Shown here: positions 48,240-58,960 of the stretch, one piece after another
Layout of the letters: each line of letters starts with the position of its first letter
How positions within the stretch are numbered: position 1 is the stretch's first letter
Assembly: GCA_025642065.1 (NCBI GenBank)
Contig: JAODUP010000161.1
Span: forward strand, 874,501-938,500
Length of the DNA: 64,000 bases
Reading direction: 5' to 3'
Source: Paralvinella palmiformis
Lineage: Eukaryota > Annelida > Polychaeta > Terebellida > Alvinellidae
Position numbers and translations under genes: made by a program
The notes under the pieces: model-generated
What the model was told of the DNA's origin: nothing
Seen by the model: only the letters and a program-made list of their open reading frames with translations
Database searches by the model: none

Positions 48240-48947
48240 TTTCACACTGGTGACTGTCTGAGGTCAGATCAGATGACCGACACGGAAAGGAGACCTCACA
48301 CTTTTCCTTGTTTGTTTTGGGAGCGTGCGGGGTCCAACAAACAAATACCAGTGTCGGATATTAGTAGGCATCGAGGGCCTACAATGGCACACAAGTACTT
48401 GAGAGTACGCGAGTCATTTGACCCGGGGCCAGCTTCTTCGGTTTCCAACTTTTTCCTGTTCCCGAGAAAATCGAATACCTTTTCACTTTGATCGTACATT
48501 TTATTATGCAATATTATATTATAAAACAGTTTGCACAAAGCCACGTGTGTGTTTATTCTGTGTATTTATAACCTCAATTGAAGCGCTGTGTATGTAAACA
48601 TCGGAGTGTCTAACATGGGCATTGCACGTATAAAATGAGCTGTATTAGGAGTACTTTTCGCCTCCAGTATGGATGTCAGGTTGGACGAGCCAGAACCACA
48701 CATAGAGGCCGTCTCCCAACGGAAGCGACGGTATTGGATAAAATATCCCTGGACGATAATTGGAAAAGTTTGCACAGTGGCGTTTTTCCGCCTTCGTCGT
48801 TCGTGTTCACTCCTCCTCTTTGGCGATGTAAGATGCGGCTCATGGTCGACTCGGATAGTTGCCATTTCGGTGATGTAGCTTTCGTTAAGAAAGCGACCCC
48901 AATCGGCGTTCCTCCTTCTTTCCGTCCAAGATTATTGCCCTAAAGTC
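48240..48947. other. GC-richer block with a possible first exon
   Basis: Both 48,240-48,490 and 48,590-48,945 are CpG-bearing and GC-richer than their flanks. Overlapping frames are open on both strands. On the plus strand the frame from ATG 48,669 (MDVRLDEPEPHIEAVSQRKR...) reaches a donor-like GAT|GTAAGA at 48,828, which would give a 53-codon exon, with TATAAAA at about 48,630 upstream. I recognise no product, so a promoter or exon call is only a possibility. Confidence 0.25.
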
Positions 48948-48972
48948 TCACGACACCTCCAATGTGTCGTGA
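48948..48972. repeat. Perfect 9-bp hairpin TCACGACAC / GTGTCGTGA
   Basis: Two exact inverted 9-mers are separated by the 7-base loop CTCCAAT, immediately after the GC-rich block. It is not the histone 3' stem-loop sequence. Confidence 0.6.
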
Positions 48973-49294
48973 TTCAGTTACTACTCATTTTGCAACAGAT
49001 CAATATATTTCGTGAAAATAAATATATTTAACATCCATCTGCAGATTTACCCGGTTTCTCCTGCGCTTTGCACACCAAAACTAGGCTTTTCAGGCCATCT
49101 TTTTTTAATCAAAATTGTGTGCGCGTTATACACGAATGCGCGTCATTCACGGAAGATTACAAGAGGATTTGATAATTGCTGACAGTCTTTGCAATGAGTG
49201 CTAACACACCTTACATTAATTGCATAGTGGGACAACATTTAAGCCATAAGCTGCTTTTTCAGCATAGATTTAAAAATTAATGCATTTTTAGCAC

Positions 49295-49520
49295 AATAGG
49301 CACAAAGCCTCAAAATAATTTGTAACGGCAGTGTTTGTTAATAGCAGACATCCATGTGGAATCAATCAGTCATAGGATGACAAAAATTATGTGGGTGGAT
49401 ATTATTGTCAATTTTGAGTTTCAAAGTAATTTTCAAGGTCACCAAGGTCAAAATGCCGTTTTTACAAGTTTATTCGTCTAAGTAGTTTATAATTGTAGCA
49501 GAAGCATGATAATAGCTCAG
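49295..49520 (+). repeat. Left inverted arm of the 3.7-kb element
   Basis: The outer end is near TAGGCACAAAGCC and the inner end near GAAGCATGATAAT. It pairs with 52,776-52,955. Confidence 0.75.
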
Positions 49521-50149
49521 TTACCTGTTCGCTTGGTGCAGCACCGTTTTCGCAATATCCGGTGAGGTTGGCCAACGAGAGAATGGAAAAAAAAACATAC
49601 AAATCCTACGATTTAGTACGGAATATATAGGCAGATATCTACCTATTCCACATATATCTGTTTAGTACTGTGTGATTTTTCACTTTTGTGGCCATCACGT
49701 AATTGTAGGTTTGTTGATCATGGAAAAACATGAACAATTTTCGCGACCCTTATTTATAATGGAAGGTATCTCGGAGATGGCAGTTAATATCAATGGCATG
49801 CACTTAAAACGAAAAGGAAGTGCATTTTCTATTAGCTTAAATGGTATTTCATCCAAAACCAATAGTCAATCGCACACAAGTTTTGATAATTGCGAGTAAC
49901 TAGCGGATTTTTACAAGACGTTTTCAGTGTTGTTGATCAATCCAAGTGCCAAAAGAGGGCTGTCAGAGATAATTTAGCAAGGGGTCGTATACCACCTGGA
50001 TGTCTGCCAAAACCGTTTATCACGAATCGTCACAGCGAATGACGGCCGGTCTGAAGTCACTTAGAATGATAAAATCTATATTTTATTTTGTTTTTTTCTA
50101 ACTTACCTTTTCGATGTTTTAATATTTTTCTTTTGACTTGCAGTGTAAT

Positions 50150-52600
50150 GTCAGGAGTTCCACGCAGGCATCTGGGATAGGGTGAGTCTTGTCCAGACTG
50201 CTGTCAGAGACTCAGCATCCTTCTTCCAGGCCGCGGTGGCAACATCGGTGGAACATCTCTCTGTTCTTTATTTGCTTGCAACCAGATATTTACCTGGTAG
50301 TTTGCACGTGTTGCGTGAAGTTCCAGGGCATCTCTAGTTGGAGGCAAAATCTCTTTACCAAACAGATGCAGTCTGGCATGGTTGATGGGTGGCTGTTCTG
50401 GTGTGCCATATAGGTGACACACAAACTCTTCAACTGGTGCGAGCTCTCAAAGATGACCAACACCGCTGAGATACTTCATGTACTAAGTAACATTTCCGTT
50501 TCTTGGCTGTCCTAGCGATCATCTACACTTCAGCTACAGACATGAAGTGCATTAGAACAAGCAGTACATCTGGGTCTCTACAGTACAGGCCAGTACTCGT
50601 TCATATCCTCTGTCAGCTGATTCACACACAGGCAGGATTAACCTCGTTTCCGCTTCTTCGTAGTTTCCTGAATGGAGTTAGTTTGATCTCTCCTTATCGA
50701 CTCTTCTCACTCATCATCTCATATCTCTCTGGTAGGTCGCTGCCTTTTATCATGATGATATCTGATAAGAACAGGGCTTGTTTTATTCCAAGGCAATCAA
50801 GGTGTTCCATACCTGTGGGAGTGGGACATGTGGTCCTTCAGTAAGCTTGCGATTTGGTTTCTGTTTACCCACTCTCTTTGATTGTGCCACTCCCTGGATT
50901 GAGTCATCCCCTATATAGCGACCAAACACAACATCAACTCTGATTATATGTTCTCCAAAAATAACGCGTTCCAATCTGCATGAACACACCAGCTAGGTCG
51001 CCAAATGTATGGCATCCATGGGGATTCCGAAGGGACTGGATCAGTACATGCCCATCTATCAGCACACAGGTCTTGATGTAAACACCTGGTACATCAGAGG
51101 AAGAATATTCTGTGTATTATACAATTTAGCTTTGTACAGCTAAACAAAACTCTTTGAGTGCATCTTCAGTGCATTATGGAACCCTGTGGTTCCCTCCGCT
51201 AGTAGGTCTTACATTGGTAATGACTGCCTGCATCCTCTCTCTTCCACAGTTAAAAGATCACTGACCACCTCATTTGGTGCAGTTGTTTTTGTTGCCAGAG
51301 GTTTGTCCATGGTCTCTAAGTAGGTGTCTTCATCGTCTTCTGCTGATTTCATGTGTTACTGGAACATATCAGATCTGCGGAATTGCGTAGTAAGCTTCTT
51401 TACATCATCAACATCACACCTTTTTCAAGATGGAAGACAGTCTGAACGGCAAAAAACGGTTTCTTCATCGTGAAATGCGTGATTGTCCTAATCGTCTGAC
51501 ACAAAACTAGTATCTGGCTTGTTAATTTCTTGTGATGCCGTTGATGTCATTATGCATATTGTATGTCTTGCTGATCCATTCAGTTGCCTGGTCAGTAAGG
51601 ACTTGGTTGAATCGCCTTTTGGTCCTCTTCACTATAACGTTTCGATCAAGAAACGCTGCACGGACCTCTGGTGCTATCTTCTCATGGAGTTTCATGTCTG
51701 CAAGATAAACTGGCCTCCACCGTACATAGTTTGTATGGTCATATATTGTGAGCCAGGGCATCATCGCAGTGAATGCTTCTAGGTGTAGTATTCAGTTGCC
51801 ATCACACTCAGCTCTGATGAAGTCCATCAGGATATTACCCATGCTCATATAAGTTTATCACAACATGACGTTTGGATTGTCAGAGTTCGCTTGGTCAAAC
51901 TCCTCCATGAGCAACTCTATCTCCTCACTACGAAGTGCCTCTGACAGCTGGTCGATTGCAGTGCAAAGTTTTGCTCTATGGTCAGCGTTGTTGTGCTTTT
52001 TCAACGCCTGACTCACACTTTGAGCAGCGAACTCTTCACCTGCCACATCATGTTCATGGCCATTTTCAGCTAGCCATAACTTGAACATTGGCCACTTGCG
52101 GTCCCAGAGAACTCCGCATGTAAGTTGGTGTCCTCTGACAGCACGGTAGTACGACTTGCCATCCAGCATAGTCTGAGTGTTGTCCAATGCTTTTGGGGAA
52201 GTTTAAGCAGATGTGGTGTCCTCCATGAGAAAGATGACAATTTCAAACTTGGGATTTGCCCACACCAATTCCTTGCCCCTGCTGTACAGTGGGTGGTCAG
52301 CAGTAATGATTGTGTGCTTCTGGCCCATCTGGTGTGAAATGGTTATAAGGCGATCGATCACTGTGGTGAGTGAATCATTATCATCAACCCAGGCCATATC
52401 TTTGGCACGTATTTTCTGTCTTTTGTAACCACTGTTGATAACCTCCTGTGGCCTGTGAGTATCATTGATGGTAGTGTAAATTGAAAAGACTGTGCTGAGC
52501 AGGGTGTGTGTCGGTGATGTGCGGCCTGATCTACATGTAGCCGTACACATAATGACCGTCATCTTCGGGATTTATGATAATATAAATGGCTTTAGTGTGA
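50150..52600 (-). pseudogene. Broken copy of a large uncharacterised invertebrate protein family
   Basis: Function unknown. I recognise the family from memory as unnamed, many-copy predicted proteins of molluscs, cnidarians and other invertebrates. Read from 52,562 leftwards, pieces appear in the family's order: KDMAWVDDNDSLTTVIDRL and ITADHPLYSRGKELVW (52,203-52,562), GKSYYRAVRGHQLT and WPMFKLWL (51,858-52,187), PWLTIYDHTNYVRWRPVYL (51,522-51,764), LIDGHVLIQSL near 51,040, RVDVVFGRY near 50,925, RDPDVLLVLMHF near 50,541-50,585, and LPPTRDALELHATRANYQ (50,204-50,422). The acidic EEAD and RDTDVL motifs I recall for the family suggest a PIN/XPG-like nuclease fold. Here the first is lost and the second reads RDPDVL. 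Many stops and shifts and a ~30-residue gap near 52,200 make it a pseudogene. It lies wholly inside an inverted-repeat pair. Confidence 0.7.
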
Positions 52601-52775
52601 TTGAAAGCATGCAAATAGACACCAAGATGACTCAAATCGGATGATTATATGCAAAATTATTAGCCGTTATTTAGGTTAAAAAAATGGCCACCTTGGAAAA
52701 AGTGACTGCCATCTTGGATTTTCAAACGTCCACTTATTTGGATTTGAAGGGGATGCTTTAAAACAATGTTGTGCC

Positions 52776-52955
52776 AATTATCATGCTTCTGGCGCATTTA
52801 TAAACTACTTAGACAAATTGACTTGAAAATGACCTAGAAACTTAAAATTGTCATTGAAATCCACCAACATTTATTTTGTCATCCTGTGCATGATTTATTT
52901 CACATGCAGGTCTGCTATTAACTAACGATGCCGTTAAAAACATTTCTATGTGCCT
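52776..52955 (-). repeat. Right inverted arm of the 3.7-kb element
   Basis: The inner end is near AATTATCATGCTTCTG and the outer end near TATGTGCCTTT. Just inside it, 52,681-52,720 holds a short direct repeat, TGGCCACCTTGGA / TGCCATCTTGGA. Confidence 0.75.
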
Positions 52956-53039
52956 TTTCCATGTTTGGCTGGGCAACTATTATTATGTCGATTGAGGGCC
53001 GCTGAAATCAAGTGATAGGGCTACAACACTAAATATTGT

Positions 53040-55250
53040 GGTCAGTAAAGATGTTTGGGTGCAGGGCGGCAAGGAACCTGATGTCACCCTGTCGATTGTC
53101 CCAGTTAGAATTCGCTGCATGAGATGGAGCTATTTCATGCGTGAGATGTGCTTTTATGTACCTCGGCAGTAATATTTCGTTCATGTCAGAGTCCTTAAAC
53201 CATGAAATCGGGTTTCAAGAGGTCAGGAAAAGCCTCTGTATGGAGACTAAGGGAGTTCAACATGCAATAAAGGGTATCCAACTTACCGGATTTGATGAGA
53301 AGCATCTTGTGAACCTGCTGACACTTTATGCCGAAGATATTGCTCCAGTATCCAAGGATCACATTCCGACTACTGATGACATTCGTAAGTGGCAGCAACT
53401 TGAAGGAATCGTACTACAAGAAGTTGATGCTGAAATAGGTCTGCTATTGGGTAACAATGTTCCTCATGTATATAGTCCCAGAGAAGTAGTAACTGTCCGT
53501 TAGAAAATTGACATGTCACAAATCGGGTTGATCGTGTAAAACGTCATTAGATCTGAGAACAGTGCTAGCAGTAATGCGCGCAGCACACACATACAGTGAA
53601 CCGAGCATCAGTTACAGTGTTAGAGTTCGAGGTGAGCCGAAGATTGGAGAAACTCTGTCAGAAGAGTGTCGCTCTAGATTTCTCTGAACGAATTATGGAT
53701 GAAAGGCCTGAAAACTCCAGAGAAGACAAGTGCTTTCTGGAGTTTCACAGATGGCCACTAAGTTTTCAGCCTTCCCCTGAAGAAGCAAAATAGTCGAACC
53801 TGGTAGCTACTTCACCAGAGATATTCAGGATGTTTCTAGTATGTCCCAGAAGGGCGGGTTCCGATTAACAAAGTGGCAGAGTAAGCTACATGCAATCATG
53901 GATAGAGTTCGTCCTCTGATTTCTTGTATGAGGGAACTTTGGGAATCATGTCAGACGTTGATTCAGATAGCTTCCACATCCAAATCAGAAGAATGCTCAG
54001 CTACACGTGTTCTACGACGCTAATGAGAAGGGTTATGGTATGGCAGCATACATACACACCTAGAAGATTATGCTGGAAGAATGCACTGCTCCCTAATGAT
54101 AGTCTAGAATTGCTCCCATAAAACAGCAAAAGATACTCATATTAGAACTTCGTCATCAATCGTTTGGCATTAATACATGATTGTTCTGGCGTTTTAGAGT
54201 GGCGTTACGTCGATACCACATCAAATCCCGGCAGACCATGCTACACGGCAGATTGATCAAGACCAGAAGACGACTGAATGGTTTACGGGGCCAGATCGCT
54301 CACAGTAGCCCCAGATGGAACAGATTTCTAGTTATCCAGAATTGAAAAGGCATTTCAACTCAATCAAGGTGACTGAAACGTCGGTCGTAGATCATACTGT
54401 GGAGGTTTCGTCAAGATGAATGAAGATGGAGAGAATTGTATCCGTTCTGGTTAGCTCAGCAGAAATTCCTTAGAAACGAGTATATTAGCGTTGTTGATCA
54501 CATATAGAAGGCAGAGACATTACTCATTCGTCATGAATAGCAGCTTTATTTTGCTGAAGAGCTCAAGAATCTTTTTGTATGCTCAACAGTGAGGAAAGCT
54601 AGCCCATTGCAAGGATTTGATTCATCAGGACCGGAGGAAGACTGCAACATGCTACTTTACCGTATAACAGCAAATACCTAGTTATTCTTCCAAAGACTTC
54701 CAGGGTTTCTAGGCTCATTTTAGAAGACAGCTATCGTCGCGTGGGCCACCTTGGGAAGAACACTATCACAGCTTACTTGAGACAGAATTTCTGGATATTG
54801 GGGTCCGAGGCACTTATCCGAATTTCAACCCGCCTTCAGCCTCTCACTTCTGAGGCGTGTGGGAACGCCTGATCCGGTCAATCAAAAGGGTCATGTATTC
54901 AGGGATGAAATAACACGTGATTCACTTGGATCACGAGGGACCCCAGACTTTATTTTGCGATGTTGGAGCAATCTTGTATGGACGTCCAATTACAACCATC
55001 TCAAATGATCACAGGGGACCATGGGGAATTGACCCTTAACCATCTGCTGATCTTTCTTCCTGGCTAGGAGATATATGTTGGGAGATTTAACAAGAATGAC
55101 TGTTACTCATGGTTCAACTTATCTTCGAGGTTCGTCCTACTTATGGAGGGAGGTAGTTCTGGATCCCAGGTTGTGCTGCTCTGATACTAGCCCCAGTCAT
55201 GCTGATCATGTTTTATGATGAATGCTCCTGGTATATGAGTGATTTTGGTA
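53040..55250 (+). pseudogene. BEL/Pao LTR-retrotransposon pol relic
   Basis: Pol of BEL/Pao elements combines protease, reverse transcriptase, RNase H and integrase. Readable pieces in order are a 120-codon frame at 53,141-53,503 ending the protease-linker region (VDAEIGLLLGNNVPHVYSP), a SREDKCFLEF segment (53,596-53,793), an RNase H segment HVFYDANEKGYG at about 54,003-54,040, EWRYVDTTSNPG near 54,200, the integrase zinc-binding region RRVGHLGKN near 54,735, FNPPSASHF near 54,823, and GRPITT near 54,981. The RT palm expected between the SREDK and RNase H pieces is missing, and most of the integrase catalytic core is also absent. Stops and shifts are frequent. No LTRs were identified. A dead, internally deleted copy. 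Confidence 0.75.
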
Positions 55251-55279
55251 CCTAATATTTTGTTTTGTGATGTGCGTCA

Positions 55280-57236
55280 AGCAGATTAAGGGATCGTGAT
55301 GGGACTGAAGTACTAACTGTAAATACAGCGTATAGCACATTCCATTCTATGTTTACTAAGATATTCAATATTTGTTGTTCTATTATTCGGAAGAATGCAA
55401 ATTGTAAATCAAACCACAAACCTAGGTTAACTCCAGGCTTAGTAAATGCCTGTAAGAAGAACAATAACCTATACATGGTATCTTTAAAGTGCAGGTCAAA
55501 AAAGTTGAAACTAAATACAAAGTGCACAAACATTAGTTGATTACCATATTAAGGTTTTCTGAAAAAACAATACTATGGTAACAAATTAGTTGAATATAAA
55601 AATTATTTTAAAAGGACTTGGCAGTTATTAAATGAAATAACTTTGAGAAAGAAAACATCTTACAAATGAAATTTATTGTAGTCGCCAGATGGTGTCGGAT
55701 AAGTAGGCAATATCTGATGGTTTTAACAATTTCTTTACAAGAATTGGTCCGATTTTGGCCAAAAGAGTTGTACATTGTCATAATACAAGTTTCTCTGATT
55801 TTGTGAGTATAACTGTACAATAGTCTCTGTTTTTTATCCAGTTGTTGACGAAGAAATTTAAAAAAATGTGTCCACTTTCAAAATAAACACTTTTGTGGTT
55901 ATGATAGTATCAATATGCCTTTAGTTGAGTCTTTAATAACCTCCACCAATATTGTACAACCTTTAACTTATATCTGTAATAAATCGTTTGAATTTGGTAT
56001 ATTTCCAGATGAGATGAAGATTGCCAAAATTATACCTATATTTAAGAATGGTAATCGTAAGGAATTTTCCTAAAAGTTTGAAATATTTTTCTTTATATAA
56101 CAGACTAGTCTCGTATATAAAAAAGAACAGTATTATGTACAAAAGTCAGTATGGGTTCGAAGAAGCCCACTCTACAAAATTGGCACTTATGGAATTAATC
56201 AAGGATATCACTAGTAATTTAGATAATAATTTGGTAACAACTGGTGTTTTTATTGATTTGAAGAAAACATTTGATACCGCAGATCATTCCATTTTCATTA
56301 AGAAACTATACCATTATAGTGTCGAGGTATTGCTTCAAGTAGGATAACAAATTATTTAACTAACAGAAAGCAATTTGTCGAGACGTGATAGCGCAGTTAG
56401 TTAGAGCGCAGGACTCGTAACCGAAGGGTCGCGGGTTCGAGGCTCCGTGAGCTACAATGTTGTCATATGGCGACTGGTTCACTCATCCATAAATATGAGT
56501 ACCTGACAGGACGCGATGGCTATGTGTTTGAGTAATGTTTTGCGCCTATAATGGCAGCATGCGTTGTATGCTCCTTGGGAGTTGAGATATGTGTTGGGTG
56601 GAAACAGATCTGAGTCAGGGATAATAATACTGTACAGCACCTCAGAACAGGGTTACCTGGTTCTGGCGCTATACAAACATGCATTATTATATATATTATT
56701 TTATGATGATATTTGTTCAGATTATAGGACTATACTATTTGGAAATCCACAAGGCTCTATTTTGGGACCTATTTAATTTTTACTATACATCAAAGATCCG
56801 ATTTATATTATTTGTTGATGATACCAATGTATTCTATGCGGGTAAAGGTATAACAGGTTAATAATGTGCTCAACAATGAATTAAAGGAAATGGGCCTTAT
56901 CTGGATGATTTTAAACTCAAGACTAATGGATTACAAGGCAGTAGAGTACAAGTTACTAAATTCCTAGGATTATTGGTAGATGAAAATTGTGATGATCGAA
57001 TCAAATTAGCGCTGTTTGTAAAAATGTTTCGAAAATTATTTCTGTTATATATAAAGTAAAACACATGTTTCAAACCCACCACTTATACATTTTATACTGC
57101 TCATTAATACTCGGGTTCGGATACTGGATATTTGGAGATATGGGGAAATACTTACAAGTCTCGATTACATACTTTGATGCTATTACAAAAGAAAGCAATC
57201 CGTAATATTGCCAAAGCTAGTTATTTAGATCATAAC
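55280..57236 (+). pseudogene. LINE reverse transcriptase relic (CR1/Jockey-like), split by a SINE
   Basis: The plus strand shows the linker PRLTPGLVNACKKNNNLY (55,349-55,540), the fingers region PDEMKIAKIIPIFKNGNR near 56,010, a long piece (56,021-56,347) with RLVSYIKKNS-YKSQYGFEEAHST and motif A VFIDLKKTFDT, then a SINE insertion. It resumes with NPQGSILGPI near 56,740, the catalytic FVDDTN (the usual FADD) near 56,810, and the C-terminal LEIWGNTYKS and LQKKAIRNIAKASYLDHN near 57,130-57,235. The order is that of a complete RT module. The endonuclease is absent and stops and shifts are numerous. At 57,236 it joins abruptly to a minus-strand fragment of a different LINE. Confidence 0.8.
56380..56700 (+). 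mobile_element. tRNA-derived SINE with LINE-like tail, inside the LINE relic
   Basis: The head, about 56,382-56,455, has box A TAGCGCAGTTAGTTAGAGCG and box B GGTTCGAGGCT, both well preserved. A ~200-base body follows. The tail GGCGCTATACAAACATGCATTATTATATATATTATT resembles the 3' end of the LINE at 63.4 kb. The interrupted LINE reads NRKQFV before and YDDICSDYRT after it. The exact target duplication is uncertain. The conserved pol III boxes make it look like a tRNA gene, but the body and tail show it is a SINE. Confidence 0.85.
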
Positions 57237-57495
57237 CATCCATGGTTTGTTCAATACATCTAGTTTGTTGCCCTTTTTGAAAACGGGACATATTTCTGCA
57301 TATTTCAGCGAGTTGGGATATTTACCTGCATTTATGGATATGTTCATAAGTTTACAAACATAATTCCAAATAACATCAGAACTAAGTTTTAATAAATTTG
57401 ATGGTAGCAAGTCATAACCCGTGACCTTCTTACAATTTAATTTCTGTAAGTGTAACTGTACAGTATCAACATCAATATTTTGAATACTATCATTG
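57236..57495 (-). pseudogene. Minus-strand fragment of a second LINE RT
   Basis: The minus strand encodes LNCKKVTGYDLLPSNLLKL, then WNYVCKLMNISINAGKYPNSLKYAEICPVFKKGNKLDVLNK. This is the fingers region of a non-LTR RT (K-ATG-D-IP--LLK ... KYAEI-PVFKKG). Its sequence differs from the corresponding part of the plus-strand LINE, so it is a separate element. Its right boundary meets the gypsy relic at about 57,495. Confidence 0.7.
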
Positions 57496-58960
57496 GTGTT
57501 GGCGCCTTGGCAATCTTGCAACGGTATCACTTCTGAACATACTCAGTCACATCATTAGTCAGCGTTGGCCAGTAGCAACTTACCCTGACTAATTTGAATG
57601 TATGCTCGATACCTGGTGGCCAGCTAAGTGGTGCAACTGTTTCAATACAACTGTTTCAACACAACTCAATGACTGTGTTTCCCAAATGTTTAATTAGGAC
57701 TGTGGGTGCTTTCACCTTTGACATAGTAGCTGGAGTTTGTTTTTCCACCATCTGCATTACAAGAGAAATGTGTGGATCGGTGTTTTGCAACAGTGACATA
57801 TTAGTTTCTAATATAACTGGCACACAAATTATGCTGGTTTCATGGACAATAGCATGGAGTTCTTCACTATAGCTACAATCACCAATGACAGACACTAGCT
57901 TGTCTGGTAAGGGTAACGTTTTGTCCCGTTCAGATAACAAGAGACATAGTTCATCATCATCAGCATTACCATCATCAGATAGCAAATCAACGGGATTTCT
58001 ACCGAGAGCTTCAGCTGCAGCGTTGCACTATCCTTTCTTGTATTAATGGTGAAATTGAAGTCCAATAAATCTGGTAGGTTACTCATATCAGCAGCTGTGT
58101 GTTCGGTTGTGAGTATCGGACTAAGTGGGTGAGAGTCTGTCTTCACCATATATAATGATCCATACAGATAGTCTCTGAATTTCTTGGTCACTGCCCAGTA
58201 TAGAAATAGAAATTCAAGTTTCACTGAACTATAGTTCCTCATAATATTCTCATGTTTATATAACCTACGACTGGCATGTGCAATCATAACTATCCATAAT
58301 GCTTCTGGGATAGAATCGCTCCAAAGCCTTTAAGCTAGCATCAACCTCAAGGCGAAACGACTCCACTTATGCTTGATTGATGTTTGGTTTTTCTGTCTAA
58401 GCCATTGTCCCTGTCTTGATGGCGATTTTAATAACAGCCACATTTGGCATCCAAGCTGTGCACAATTCTTTATAAATCTTCTGTAGTACGAGTCTAAACC
58501 TAAAAAGTGTCTCAAGCCTCTTTCGGGATCGGATAATGGGTATTTAGAAATTGCTGCTGTTTTAGATGGATCAGTCTCGAGATCTTTTGTCCAAGGAAAG
58601 AAACGTTTCTGTGCATGAAGTGGGATTTCTGCGGCTTCAGTTTCAGTCCGAATTCACGAATTCGCTGAAATACTGCGGTAAGTCGTCCTGTAATCTCCGA
58701 AACAGTTGCACTATACACCATGATATCGTCCAAGTAAATAATCATATCTTTACCAGTCGTGTGACCAAGATACTTTGTCAATAGTCACGTAAATGTGGCT
58801 GAACTGTTGCATAGTCGAAAGGTAGTTTGCGAAACTCGTAGAGTTCCCGGGGCATGAAATGCCTTCTTTGGTTGATCAGGCTCAGCTACATTTTCTTGTA
58901 AATATCACTGGGTATGATCCAAAGAACTAAAATATTTACCTCCTCCAATGGCGCCATGAC
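57490..58960 (-). pseudogene. Ty3/gypsy retrotransposon pol relic
   Basis: The minus strand, reading down from 58,960, shows an early RT segment (GKYFSSLDHTQ near 58,930), the catalytic YLDDIMVYS at about 58,710-58,738, LGLDSYYRRFIKNCAQLG (58,330-58,515), an RNase H region with SSVKLEFLFLYWAVTKKFRDYLYGS and TDSHPLSP (57,895-58,287), and a zinc-finger-like region preceding integrase, with CYWPTLTNDVTEYV and YRCKIAKAPTP near 57,500-57,590. This is the standard Ty3/gypsy order RT, RNase H, integrase. It stops where the LINE fragment begins. Frames shift between pieces and no LTR, gag or protease was found. A dead fragment. Confidence 0.85.

Larger units (their letters stand above)
49295..52955 (-). 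mobile_element. Inverted-repeat-bounded element carrying an uncharacterised multicopy gene
   Basis: The left arm (about 49,295-49,520) and right arm (about 52,776-52,955) are reverse complements at roughly 80% over ~170 aligned bases. Shared blocks are ATTATCATGCTTCTG, TATAAACTACTTAGAC, TTTTGTCATCCT, GTCTGCTATTAAC and TGCCGTTA. The right arm lacks ~30 bases present in the left. Between the arms lies a decayed minus-strand gene of one coherent family and nothing else recognisable. This is the architecture of a terminal-inverted-repeat DNA transposon. Similarity stops near 49,295 and 52,955, taken as the ends, but I could not define a target duplication. An independent pair of MITEs flanking the gene by chance is the main alternative. 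Confidence 0.65.

Noticed and set aside
56382..56455. tRNA gene with good box A and box B
   Set aside because: The tRNA-like part is joined to a ~200-base body and a LINE-like tail, and it interrupts an RT reading frame. It is a SINE head.
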